From contig JARWBI010000003.1 in assembly GCA_029846755.1 (NCBI GenBank), forward strand, positions 124,001-188,000: a DNA stretch of 64,000 bases, in the 5' to 3' direction. The stretch comes from Falsirhodobacter flavus. GTDB taxonomy: Bacteria; Pseudomonadota; Alphaproteobacteria; Rhodobacterales; Rhodobacteraceae. Both the position numbers and the translations under genes were made by a program. Below are positions 26,005 to 34,691 of the stretch, one piece after another. The notes below the pieces were generated by a model that was not told the origin of the DNA, made no database searches, and saw only the letters and a program-made list of their open reading frames with translations. Numbering within the stretch: the first letter of the stretch is position 1; each line of letters opens with the position of its first letter.

Positions 26005-27434
26005 AACTGACCGATCCCGGACTTTTCCGTCAGGCCGCGCTGATCGGCGGCGAATGGATCGCCCGCCCGGATATGGAGGTGACGAACCCCGCCACGGGCC
26101 GCGCCATCGGCACCATGCCCGACTGCACCGCCGAGGAGACGGAAACCGCGATCACTGCCGCCGAACGCGCGATGGTCGGCTGGCGCGCGCGCACCCATGC
26201 CGAACGGGCCGACATCCTGATGCGCTGGTATCAGCTGATGCTGGACAATGCCGAGGACCTGGCGCAGATCCTGACCGCCGAACAGGGCAAGCCGCTGACC
26301 GAGGCGCGCGGAGAGGTCGTCTATGGCGCGTCCTTCCTGCGCTGGTTCGCCGAGGAAGCGCGGCGCATCAACGGCAAGATCATCCCTTCCCCCATGCCCG
26401 GCAAGAAGATCTTCGCGATGAAGGAGCCGGTCGGCGTCTGCGCGATCATCACGCCGTGGAACTTTCCCATCGCGATGATCACCCGCAAGGTCGCGCCGGG
26501 CTTGGCCGCAGGCTGCACGATGGTGGTGAAACCGTCCGATTTCACGCCCTATTCCGCGCTGGCGGTGGCGGTTCTGGCCGAACGCGCAGGCATTCCGGCG
26601 GGCGTTCTGAACATCCTGACCGGTCGGCCCGAGGCGATCGGCGGCGCGCTGACCGCCAGCCCCGTGGTGCGCAAGCTGTCCTTCACCGGATCGACCCGCG
26701 TGGGGGCGCTGCTGGCCCAGCAATGTGCACCCACGCTGAAGAAGATGTCGCTGGAACTGGGGGGCAACGCACCCTTCATCGTCTTCGACGACGCCGATCT
26801 GGATGCGGCGGTCGAAGGGGCGATGGTGTCGAAGTTCCGCAATGGCGGGCAGACCTGCGTCTGTGCCAACCGCATTTTGGTGCAGGCGGGCATCCATGAC
26901 GCCTTCGTGGCGGCGCTGGCGCGGCGGGTGGATGCGCTGACGGTCGGCCCCGGCACCGAAGGGGTCGCCATCGGCCCGATGATAAACGCCGCCGCCATTG
27001 CCAAGATCCGCGATCACGTCGCCGATGCCGAAGCGAAGGGGGCCAGCCGTGCCACCGCCGCCCGCGATCTGCCGGACGCCTATGCAGATCCGGTGGTGCT
27101 GACGGGGGCCTCGCTGGACATGCGTCTTGCAACCGAGGAAACCTTCGGACCCGTCGCTCCGATCTTCCGCTTCGACACCGAGGCCGAGGCGCTGGAAATT
27201 GCCAATGGGACGCCCTTCGGCCTTGCCGCCTATTTCTTCACCCGCGACATGGCCCGCGCCTTCCGTGTGGCCGAGGCGCTGGAATTCGGGATGGTCGGGC
27301 TGAACACCGGCGCGATCAGCCATGCCGAGGCCCCCTTCGGCGGCGTCAAATCGTCCGGCCTTGGCCGCGAGGGAGCCCAAGAGGGGATCGAGGAGTATCT
27401 GGAAACAAAGGCGTTCCATTTCGGGGGGCTGTGA
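26001..27434 (+). CDS. Succinate-semialdehyde dehydrogenase family protein (GabD-like)
   Basis: A 477-residue aldehyde dehydrogenase with the GabD-type N-terminus (ALIGGEWIARPD and VTNPATGRAIGTMPD). Key features are CAIITPWNFPIAMITRKVAP, the glutamate in LELGGNAPFIVF, the catalytic cysteine in GGQTCVCANRILVQ, and the C-terminal GVKSSGLGREGAQEGI. It oxidises C4-C5 omega-semialdehydes to diacids. It is the last gene of the HyuAB operon. Its last 89 bases overlap the 3' end of an oppositely oriented glycosyltransferase gene. Glutarate-semialdehyde or similar substrates are also possible. Confidence 0.9.
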   Translation: MKLTDPGLFRQAALIGGEWIARPDMEVTNPATGRAIGTMPDCTAEETETAITAAERAMVGWRARTHAERADILMRWYQLMLDNAEDLAQILTAEQGKPLTEARGEVVYGASFLRWFAEEARRINGKIIPSPMPGKKIFAMKEPVGVCAIITPWNFPIAMITRKVAPGLAAGCTMVVKPSDFTPYSALAVAVLAERAGIPAGVLNILTGRPEAIGGALTASPVVRKLSFTGSTRVGALLAQQCAPTLKKMSLELGGNAPFIVFDDADLDAAVEGAMVSKFRNGGQTCVCANRILVQAGIHDAFVAALARRVDALTVGPGTEGVAIGPMINAAAIAKIRDHVADAEAKGASRATAARDLPDAYADPVVLTGASLDMRLATEETFGPVAPIFRFDTEAEALEIANGTPFGLAAYFFTRDMARAFRVAEALEFGMVGLNTGAISHAEAPFGGVKSSGLGREGAQEGIEEYLETKAFHFGGL

Positions 27435-28539
27435 AGTCGGGCAGCTCGATGGGCGGGAACAGCACCGGAGCCGCGCTTTCCGCCAGACCGGCGATGGCGC
27501 GGTCATAGACCGCTTCGTAATCCCCGATCATGCGCGCGCGGCTGAACAGCCGTTCGGCGCGGGCGCGGGGGATGGCGCGGGGAATGGTCATCGCCTCGCG
27601 GATGGCCCGGTCGAAGGCAGCGTCGTCATCGGGGGGCGAGAAACGGGCCGCCTCGCCAAGGATTTCGCGTGCGGCGCCCATGTCGAACGAGGCAATGGGA
27701 ACGCCGCAGGCCATCGCCTCGACGGCCACCAGCCCGAAGGGTTCGTCCCACAGCGGCGTGAACAGCAGAACCGAGGCCGCGCCGATGCGCCGCGCCAGAT
27801 CGCCCGCATCCAGATGACCGCCATAGCGCACGGTGCTTCCAAGGAAGGGCACCACCTCGGCCTCGAAATAGGCGCGGTCTTCCAGTATCCCGTAAAGGTC
27901 CAGCGTCAGGCCCAGCCTCTGCGCGGCCTGAACGGCCAGATGCGGACCCTTGTTGCGCGTGATCCGGCCCGCCCAGACCGCACTGCCATCCCCAACGGGG
28001 TTGAACGGCCACGAGGACAGGTCGATCCCGTTGTGAACAACATGCGCCTCGTTCGGGGTGCCTTCGGGCCACCAGCAATCGGTCTGCTTCTGCGAGGTGA
28101 CGGTGAACCGCGACCAGGGCGCCGCGCTTTCGCGGATGGCGCGATGCAGGGTGTCGAACGGCGGGATATGCAGCGACGTGACCATCGGCAGTCGATGCAC
28201 CCGCGCGAGGCGCGGGGGATAGCGGTGCAGCGAATTGTTGTGAACGACGTCATACCCGCCTGAAAGCAGTTCCGCACAGGCACCGGCAAAACCCCGGTCG
28301 AGGTAGTCGTGCAGGGTCCGCGTCTCCACATAGTCGTTCCAGGGATAGATCGTCTCGTAATGCTGCGGCAGGATGGGGCGGATGCGGAACCGCGGATCGC
28401 TGTCGCCCGCCGCGAACAGCGTGACGTCGTGACCGCGGTCCATCAGCCCCTGCGCAAGGTGCCAGGCATGCGCCTCCATCCCGCCCATGAAGGGCGGCGC
28501 GATGGGGTGGCGGACATGGGCGATCAGCGCGACCCTCAT
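27346..28539 (-). CDS. Glycosyltransferase family 4 protein
   Basis: A 397-residue GT-B glycosyltransferase. The N-terminal acceptor domain begins MRVALIAHVRHPIAPPFMGG with GGMEAHAWHLAQGL, and the donor-binding domain holds FTPLWDEPFGLVAVEAMACG, the conserved family 4 EX7E-type motif. Transfers a sugar from a nucleotide donor in the cytoplasm. Last gene of the nine-gene cluster, overlapping the GT2 gene by 4 bases. The C-terminal 40 residues are proline-rich and are encoded antisense to the end of the semialdehyde dehydrogenase gene, so this tail may be non-conserved. Confidence 0.87.
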   Translation of the reverse strand: MRVALIAHVRHPIAPPFMGGMEAHAWHLAQGLMDRGHDVTLFAAGDSDPRFRIRPILPQHYETIYPWNDYVETRTLHDYLDRGFAGACAELLSGGYDVVHNNSLHRYPPRLARVHRLPMVTSLHIPPFDTLHRAIRESAAPWSRFTVTSQKQTDCWWPEGTPNEAHVVHNGIDLSSWPFNPVGDGSAVWAGRITRNKGPHLAVQAAQRLGLTLDLYGILEDRAYFEAEVVPFLGSTVRYGGHLDAGDLARRIGAASVLLFTPLWDEPFGLVAVEAMACGVPIASFDMGAAREILGEAARFSPPDDDAAFDRAIREAMTIPRAIPRARAERLFSRARMIGDYEAVYDRAIAGLAESAAPVLFPPIELPDFTAPRNGTPLFPDTPRSPLGLPRGQGRTI

Positions 28540-29510
28540 TCCGCGGCGACGGCCCCGCCCGGAACCAGAAGCGCCTTCTGCCCGGGATCGGCGGACCCCG
28601 CGGCGATGTCTAGCCCGCGCTGCTGCTTCAGCGCGTTCAGGATGCGGCGCGTGTTGGCATAGGGCATATGCGCCTCCTGCCGGGTGAAGGCGATGTCATC
28701 TTCGTCGGGCGCGCGCAGGATGCGGATGCGCGGCCCGGAATTGTCGATCAGACCCATCAGCATGAAGGCATAGAGCCAGTGCTCCATCGTCCGGTAACCC
28801 CATTTCTGCGCAAACAGTTCTGCATTGCAGACGACGCTGTGCAGGTGATGGACCGGAGGCATGTGGTGGGGGTGATACTGGTGATAGACCTTGGCGCCGG
28901 CGATCCAGCCGATGGGGCAGCCTGCGACACTCGCGGTCTTCCCGAAATCGGTATCCTCGCCGCCATATCCGGTGAAACGTTCGTCAAAGCCGCCGAGCGC
29001 GCGGAACCTGTCCGCCCGCAGTGCAAAGTTCAGCGACCAGAAGCAACGGTAGTCGGTGCAGATTTCGACCCCATCGGCGGGAGGGCCCTGGCGGTCGGAG
29101 TGGCGTTCGGCCACGGCATCGAAGTCCTGCACCGTCCAGCCCGGCGCATTGGCCCCGCCGGGCAGGTACATCACCTCGCCCATCAGGATACCGTCAAGAT
29201 CATGAGAGGTGTAATCCGCCACCAGTGTCGGGGCCGGGATGCAGTCCACGTCCAGAAAGATCAGGAGATCGCCCGTCGCCGCCGCAGCCGCTGCGTTGCG
29301 GGCGGCAGCCAGTGGCAGTTCGTCCCCGGGAACATGGATCTGACGCACCGGGAAAGGCATTTCCGGCAGGTCGTCATAGGGCGCGTCCTGCATTCGGGCG
29401 ATCACCATTTCGCGTGGAAGGACCGTTTGGTGGGAAAGCCCGACCATGACGTTCCGCAGGTGTTCGGCGCGGCCGCTGGCAATGGTCAGGATCGATGCGG
29501 ACAGGGTCAT
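28536..29510 (-). CDS. Glycosyltransferase family 2 protein (GT-A with galactosyltransferase-type C-terminus)
   Basis: A 324-residue GT-A enzyme. The donor-binding DxD is in LLIFLDVDCIPAPTLV near residue 88. The downstream segment FRALGGFDERFTGYGGEDTD is the acceptor-side motif of galactosyltransferase-type GT2 proteins, with the catalytic acid in the GGEDTDF stretch. The ATG at 29510 starts just before the first beta strand (LSASILTIASGRAE). A longer frame through the upstream gene was rejected. It overlaps the terminal GT4 gene by 4 bases and starts 7 bases after the MurG-like gene ends. Confidence 0.85.
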   Translation of the reverse strand: MTLSASILTIASGRAEHLRNVMVGLSHQTVLPREMVIARMQDAPYDDLPEMPFPVRQIHVPGDELPLAAARNAAAAAATGDLLIFLDVDCIPAPTLVADYTSHDLDGILMGEVMYLPGGANAPGWTVQDFDAVAERHSDRQGPPADGVEICTDYRCFWSLNFALRADRFRALGGFDERFTGYGGEDTDFGKTASVAGCPIGWIAGAKVYHQYHPHHMPPVHHLHSVVCNAELFAQKWGYRTMEHWLYAFMLMGLIDNSGPRIRILRAPDEDDIAFTRQEAHMPYANTRRILNALKQQRGLDIAAGSADPGQKALLVPGGAVAAE

Positions 29511-29517
29511 GGAAGCC

Positions 29518-30660
29518 TCAGGACGTGACGGGGATGGGGATGATATTTTCCGCGCGCGGCGCAGATGACAGGCGATCGGCCAGATCTTCAATCCAGCCGG
29601 CGGCGCGGGACGCCCCACCGTTCCCGGCCAGCGAGCGCTGGCGGGCAGGATCGTGCATCGCACGCGCCGCCTCTACCGCGTGCCGCCAGGCACGGGCCGA
29701 GGATGGGAGCGCCGGACAGTGCCACGCGGCACCCGCATCCTGAAGCGCGCGGGCCTTGAAGACCTGCTCGTCGAAATAGCGCCATTCCGGGACGGCGATC
29801 CATGGGCGGCCTGCGGCAAGGATCTGCTGGCATGTCGTGTTGCCGGTCGAGGCGACGATCAGGTCCGCCGCCCCGATATGATCCGCGATGCCGTCGACCC
29901 AGCCCAGATGCTGAAGGTTCGAAGGTTCGGTCGCGTGCCAGTCCCGCGCGATCCGGCCCGCCGTGATCCAGCCTGCCTGCGGAAAGGCCCGCGCCCCGAC
30001 ACCGAGCGGCGCAGCGGCGAACCCGTCGCCCCCTGCGCCCGAGATGACCAGCACTACCTCCGCTTCTGCCGCGATGCCCAGCCGTGCGCGTGCCTCTATA
30101 CGGTCGGGGATCGGTGCCTCGGGGCAGCCAAGGCCGGGGGCGAACATCATCCGCGCCCTCATAACCGCGTCCCAGTCAGGCTGCGCAAGATCGGCATGGA
30201 ACGGTGCGAGTATACCCGCTGCGCCGTCATAGGCGGCCCTGTGCCCCGGATCGCTCCGGTCGCCATGTTGCAGCACGGCGACATGCGGAACCGAACAGAT
30301 ACGGGCCAATTGCGCGATTTCGGCAGACACGTCGCAGATCATGAGGGCAGGTGCGGTTTCGGCGAACCATCCGGCGATGGTCGCCATCGCCGTGCGGATA
30401 CCGGGCCAGCCGAGCGGCGCACAGTGAAGCGTTTCGGGCGTCGGGATGTGGTCGAGCCCGGGTATCTCGGCCCCCGAGGGTTCGAACAGCGACGGAATGC
30501 GCAGGACGCGAACACCGGGGCGAAGGGTGGGGAAGATATCGTCGCGGGCCGAAAAGACCGTGACGGGGCGATCGGCGGGAAGCGCATTGACCAGCGCGGC
30601 GCAGCGTTCGGCATGGCCGCGACCCTGATGGTGCACGAAATATCCGATCGGCGCCTTCAT
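29518..30660 (-). CDS. MurG/GT28-like glycosyltransferase
   Basis: A 380-residue GT-B protein. It begins IGYFVHHQGRGHAERCAALV, the histidine- and glycine-rich loop seen in MurG-like and diacylglycerol glucosyltransferase families. The C-terminal half has VVLVISGAGGDGFA and DLIVASTGNTTCQQILAAGRP, matching the GT28 C-terminal donor-binding domain. Overlaps the preceding glycosyltransferase-phosphatase gene by 4 bases. The acceptor may be a lipid or a short saccharide; the sequence does not decide. A longer in-frame reading upstream is a shadow of the preceding gene. Confidence 0.82.
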   Translation of the reverse strand: MKAPIGYFVHHQGRGHAERCAALVNALPADRPVTVFSARDDIFPTLRPGVRVLRIPSLFEPSGAEIPGLDHIPTPETLHCAPLGWPGIRTAMATIAGWFAETAPALMICDVSAEIAQLARICSVPHVAVLQHGDRSDPGHRAAYDGAAGILAPFHADLAQPDWDAVMRARMMFAPGLGCPEAPIPDRIEARARLGIAAEAEVVLVISGAGGDGFAAAPLGVGARAFPQAGWITAGRIARDWHATEPSNLQHLGWVDGIADHIGAADLIVASTGNTTCQQILAAGRPWIAVPEWRYFDEQVFKARALQDAGAAWHCPALPSSARAWRHAVEAARAMHDPARQRSLAGNGGASRAAGWIEDLADRLSSAPRAENIIPIPVTS

Positions 30661-32645
30661 GCGACATTCGCCTGCAACAGGCCGAGCTGCCCCAGACCTT
30701 CGATCACGCCCGAGGCAGAGCGGGCACGCACACGCATCAGCCCGTCGCGCGGGGGCAGGGCGGCAAGTTCGTCGCTTGCATTGCCGACGACAATGGCGGC
30801 CCCGCATTCGGTCAGCATGTCGAAATCGTTGCCGCTGTCCCCCGCCGCGATGCAATCGGCAAGGCTCAGGCCGTAACGCCCTGCCAGTGCGGCCACGGCA
30901 CGCGCCTTTCCAGCGCCCGTCGGCAGCACGTCGATCAGGCGGCCGTGCGAGTGGATGACCCGCGCCCGCAGCCCTGCAAGCTCCATCGCGCAGCGGATCC
31001 GCTCGGCGCATTGCGCATCGCCGAAAAGGCTCAGCTTATGGGCTTTCTGATCGACCGAGGGTTGCCATTCGGGCGCAATGCCTTCCAGCACCGCTGCGAC
31101 CGCGTCCCGGTCCCAGCCCTCGTCGATCCGGTGGCAGTAATCCAGCCAAAGGTGCAGTCCGCCGCCTTCGCGCAAGAAAATCTCGGTCCCGACCGAGGTG
31201 ATGAAGGCCTCGGGTTCCGGAAGATTCCATTGGCGCAGGACGGCACGGGCTTCGGGAAGTGAGCGGCCGGTGGCGACGACGAAGGGACACGGCGCGGTCG
31301 AAACCCAGTCGGCAAAGCGGCGCGCGCCATCATGGCATCCGGTCAGCGTATTGTCGATATCGCAGACCAGCAGACGGGACGGGCGCGGCGCGATCCAGCG
31401 CGGGGCGGGGGCAAGGCTTCGATAGACCGCCATGCTTTCCTCGGCATAGGCGGACCATGCGAACCGCCCGATCCCCGCCTTGGCATTGCGCGAGGCCTGC
31501 GCCCAACGGGCCGAATCTTCCAGAAGCGTGCGGCAGGCGCGGGCGATGTCGCCGGGATCTGCCGGATCGACCAGAAGCCCGTGATCCAGATCGCCAAGGA
31601 TCGCGGACGGCCCGCCATGGCGTGTGGCAACCACGGGAAGCCCCGCCTGCGCCGCCTCCAGCAGCGTCAGGCCGAAGGGTTCGAACAGGGCTGGATTCAC
31701 GAAAACGCCCCGCGTCCGGGCGGCAAGGCGATAGATTGCCGCGACCTGCCTCGTATCGTGGGCGGGTGGCATCGCGAAACGTCCGGCGCATCCCGCCCCG
31801 GCATCACGAAGCGCGTCGATGACGGCCCGCGCCTCCGGTCCCGCGCGGTCGTGCTGCCCGGCAAGGATCACGAGGTTCGCGTGTTCGTTCAACTCGGGTG
31901 TCCGGGCGAAGGCATGGACCAGCCCGATCAGGTTCTTCTTGGCGACCGGACGGGCGATGGCAAGGATCATGGGCAGGTCCGGTCGGTCCAGACCCGCCAA
32001 AAGCGAACGCGCGGGTCTTGCATCGGTCGATGTCGCGGGGACCCCCGGCAGGATGCGATGCACCCGCCCGATCGCGGCGGGATCATAGGCCAGCACCTGC
32101 CGTTCCGCCTCGTCGCGGCTGGACACGATGATGGCGCGTGCGGACGCGATGGCCTTGCGTTCCGCAGCGACGCGGCGCGGCTCGCTCAGCGCCGCGCCTT
32201 CCTTGTCCAGCGCAAGCGAATGGGGGGTATAGACCACCGGGATGCCATACGCGGCGCCCGCTGCGAATGCGATCTCGGCGGCATCGGCGAAATGGGCGTG
32301 CAGGATGTCGGGGCGCGGCCCATGCGCAAGCTCGGCCACCAGCGCTTCGGTCAATGCCGGAAGCTCGTCCCACAGCGCGCCTTTGGTCAGGTATTCGGTG
32401 CGGTCGGTACGAAGGCGGCGAATGAAGGCGCGGGGGGACAAGGGTTCTTCGGCCCGCAGATAGGCCGGTCCGAAATCGGCGAAGGCGCGCGTGACGATAT
32501 CGACCCGGCTCACGCCACCAAGACGCGCCTGTTCAAGCGCGGCGCCGATGACATAGGCGATATGGCCGCCCGTGTCTTCGGACATGCCGTATTGGACCGG
32601 CGGTGCCTTGAGGCAACCGCCAAGGGCGATGTGCATGATGTGCAT
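30657..32645 (-). CDS. Sucrose-phosphate-synthase-like glycosyltransferase fused to HAD-IIB phosphatase
   Basis: A 662-residue bifunctional protein. Residues 1 to about 415 form a GT4 glycosyltransferase resembling bacterial sucrose synthase/sucrose-phosphate synthase (MHIALGGCLKAPPVQYGMSE at the N-terminus, YTPHSLALDKEGA, and the donor motif NPALFEPFGLTLLEAAQAGL). Residues about 425-662 form a Cof-type HAD phosphatase (LLVCDIDNTLTG with the nucleophile aspartate; IAAGDSGNDFDML near the end). This layout makes a sugar-phosphate conjugate and removes the phosphate, as in sucrose or glucosylglycerate-type synthesis. Sucrose, mannosylglycerate or a glycoconjugate precursor are all possible products. 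Start at 32645; a second ATG 9 bases downstream is equally usable. Confidence 0.83.
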   Translation of the reverse strand: MHIMHIALGGCLKAPPVQYGMSEDTGGHIAYVIGAALEQARLGGVSRVDIVTRAFADFGPAYLRAEEPLSPRAFIRRLRTDRTEYLTKGALWDELPALTEALVAELAHGPRPDILHAHFADAAEIAFAAGAAYGIPVVYTPHSLALDKEGAALSEPRRVAAERKAIASARAIIVSSRDEAERQVLAYDPAAIGRVHRILPGVPATSTDARPARSLLAGLDRPDLPMILAIARPVAKKNLIGLVHAFARTPELNEHANLVILAGQHDRAGPEARAVIDALRDAGAGCAGRFAMPPAHDTRQVAAIYRLAARTRGVFVNPALFEPFGLTLLEAAQAGLPVVATRHGGPSAILGDLDHGLLVDPADPGDIARACRTLLEDSARWAQASRNAKAGIGRFAWSAYAEESMAVYRSLAPAPRWIAPRPSRLLVCDIDNTLTGCHDGARRFADWVSTAPCPFVVATGRSLPEARAVLRQWNLPEPEAFITSVGTEIFLREGGGLHLWLDYCHRIDEGWDRDAVAAVLEGIAPEWQPSVDQKAHKLSLFGDAQCAERIRCAMELAGLRARVIHSHGRLIDVLPTGAGKARAVAALAGRYGLSLADCIAAGDSGNDFDMLTECGAAIVVGNASDELAALPPRDGLMRVRARSASGVIEGLGQLGLLQANVA

Positions 32646-32753
32646 GGAAAATCCGTTATGCAGGTTCCGGTCAAACCTTTTCGTGACGCGTTGGTTCCTG
32701 CGGATTTCCCCATGTCGTCGCAATTCGGCGGCGCACTCTGCCGGAGCGGTAGT

Positions 32754-34691
32754 TCAGCCGAATTCGTTCACTTTCAGGCGGCGCTCCACCAGGTCCATGA
32801 TTGCTTGCGGGGTATGCGATCTGTCCGGAAACCTTTGCGCCAGACCGATATGGCGGGCAAGGGACATATCGCGCATGTGGGCGGTGTTTTCCGGGACCGG
32901 GCGCAGGCTGGAATACCCGTCCAGAAACGCCTTTGACAGCGGATTGAGGCTGGCGACCTCCCAGCCCGAACGCAATGCGAATTCGTCCAGATGCGCAAGG
33001 AAGTTGCCAAGGTCGATGGATGGCAGTCCGTTCGCGCAAAGGTCGAGGTCCAGAAGCCAGATGCGCCCCTCGTCGACCAGCACCTGATCGGGATAAAAGT
33101 CGCGGTGGATGATCGTGGCCCGTTCGGGGGCAAGCGGCGCGTTGCACAGACGCTGGCACAGAGCCTGCGCGGTGGGGATGCCTTCCAGCGTGCGGCGCAG
33201 CACGTCCGCCTCGTCGGCCATCGACCAGTCCCGATCCGCCGGGACGCCGGACGAATGCAGCCTTGCCAGCGAACGTCCGGTGTCGTGGAAGGGCGTGCGG
33301 CAAGCATCGGGGGCGACGAAATCGGCAAGGACCGCGCCGGGCGCCAGATCCTGCAGCCACAGATGCATGCGCGGGAGATCGCCCCTCACCGCAGTGACGC
33401 CTGTATCGCCGCTGCCGTCCAGCCCCGCCTGCCGCAACCGGGCATGGAGCCTTGGCGTCCGCGCGTCCGGCCCCTTCACCCGCAGCTTTCCGATCAGGGC
33501 GCCGCCCGGCATGTCATAGCGCAGCAGCGCCCGCCGGCCCGGCTTCGACCGGATCAGCCTAGCCGATGCGATCGGATGCCCCGAAATCCGCGCCATCGTC
33601 CGGGGGTCGGTGGCGATCTGCATGGTCGAGGGAAGGATCTCCTCCGCCCGCGACAGGAGGCGGCTTGCCAGCCCGTGCCAATCCGGCGCGCGGGTGCGGA
33701 AGCCTTCGGTTGCAAGGGCGGCAAGCGCGGCTGCGTGATGCACGGCAAGGTTCTGCGGAAGCGCCCCATACCCGTCAAGGAAGGCCGCCCCGTCGCCGGG
33801 CTTCCCCGTCAGCCTGTCATGGTCGATGCGGGCAAGGAAGCTGCCGATGTCGCGGGCGGGATCGCCCATCCCGGCTTCGTCCCAATCGACGAAGGCGATG
33901 CGACCTTGCGTCAGCATGACCTGATCCGCGCTGAAATCCCCATGACAGGGCACTTGCGCCGCGTTGTGCAAAAGCAGGTCCAGCATTCCGCGCAGACGGC
34001 GGATGCGTTCGCCCAGATCCGGCGCAAGCGATTCCAGATCGTCCAGCGCGGGGGGCGGGCGGCTTTGCGGCAGGGCGGGCAGGTCCGCGCGCGAGCGGTG
34101 AAGCGCAGCAAGCGCAGCGCCGATCGCTTCATGTGTATCAGGCATGGCGTCGGCGGCAGCGCCGTGCAGCCATTGTGTTGCGATCATCCCGCTTGCCTCG
34201 TCCAGCGACAGGACGGCGGGGCCGCCGACCGCTGCACCGAATGTCGCTCCGATCCGCGCACGGTCCCATGTCGCTTTCGACATCGCCTTTATCATGGCAT
34301 CGCCGTCGCGCAGGACCATGCGGCGTTCCGGCTTGTATCGAAGCGGGACCGCCCCCGCCGGAAGTGCCCCGCGCCGCAGGGCGGTGATGCGCTTGTCCGC
34401 CTCGGGTGGCATGACGATCACCGCATGTTCGGGCAGGCGTTTCGACAATGCGGCTCGGCGGGGGCTCATCTCGTCCGCATCGAAACGGGCCCGCGTCAGC
34501 GCACGCAGGGTGACGAAGCCCGACGCCGTGCGGAAGGTCGCCATGCAGCTCGTTCCGGGTTTGTAGCGCAGATGGAACGGCTCCACGGGAACGCCCAGCA
34601 CCTCGGCGACCGCCGCCGCATCGAGCGTCAGCGCCAGCCCCGGCAGCGCCGGATCGCGCGCGATCACCTCCAGATCAGCCGGTTGCAGCAT
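32754..34691 (-). CDS. Tandem aminoglycoside-phosphotransferase-like kinase (two APH domains)
   Basis: A 645-residue protein with two protein-kinase-like small-molecule kinase domains in series. Each carries the catalytic loop and metal motif: CHGDFSADQVML followed by AFVDWDEAGMGDPARDIGSF near residues 247-275, and IHRDFYPDQVLV followed by LLDLDLCANGLPSIDLGNF near 527-555. Single-domain relatives phosphorylate choline, homoserine, sugars or antibiotics. Both copies appear catalytically competent, which is unusual. Overlaps the ABC exporter gene by 17 bases, so it belongs to the glycosyltransferase operon; a sugar or polyol primer is a reasonable substrate. The 108-base gap to the next gene is the largest inside the cluster. 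Confidence 0.8.
   Translation of the reverse strand: MLQPADLEVIARDPALPGLALTLDAAAVAEVLGVPVEPFHLRYKPGTSCMATFRTASGFVTLRALTRARFDADEMSPRRAALSKRLPEHAVIVMPPEADKRITALRRGALPAGAVPLRYKPERRMVLRDGDAMIKAMSKATWDRARIGATFGAAVGGPAVLSLDEASGMIATQWLHGAAADAMPDTHEAIGAALAALHRSRADLPALPQSRPPPALDDLESLAPDLGERIRRLRGMLDLLLHNAAQVPCHGDFSADQVMLTQGRIAFVDWDEAGMGDPARDIGSFLARIDHDRLTGKPGDGAAFLDGYGALPQNLAVHHAAALAALATEGFRTRAPDWHGLASRLLSRAEEILPSTMQIATDPRTMARISGHPIASARLIRSKPGRRALLRYDMPGGALIGKLRVKGPDARTPRLHARLRQAGLDGSGDTGVTAVRGDLPRMHLWLQDLAPGAVLADFVAPDACRTPFHDTGRSLARLHSSGVPADRDWSMADEADVLRRTLEGIPTAQALCQRLCNAPLAPERATIIHRDFYPDQVLVDEGRIWLLDLDLCANGLPSIDLGNFLAHLDEFALRSGWEVASLNPLSKAFLDGYSSLRPVPENTAHMRDMSLARHIGLAQRFPDRSHTPQAIMDLVERRLKVNEFG

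Noticed and set aside
25473-27506. A 677-codon minus-strand open frame opposite the two dehydrogenases
   Set aside because: Antisense shadow of two well-conserved enzymes; no domain recognisable.
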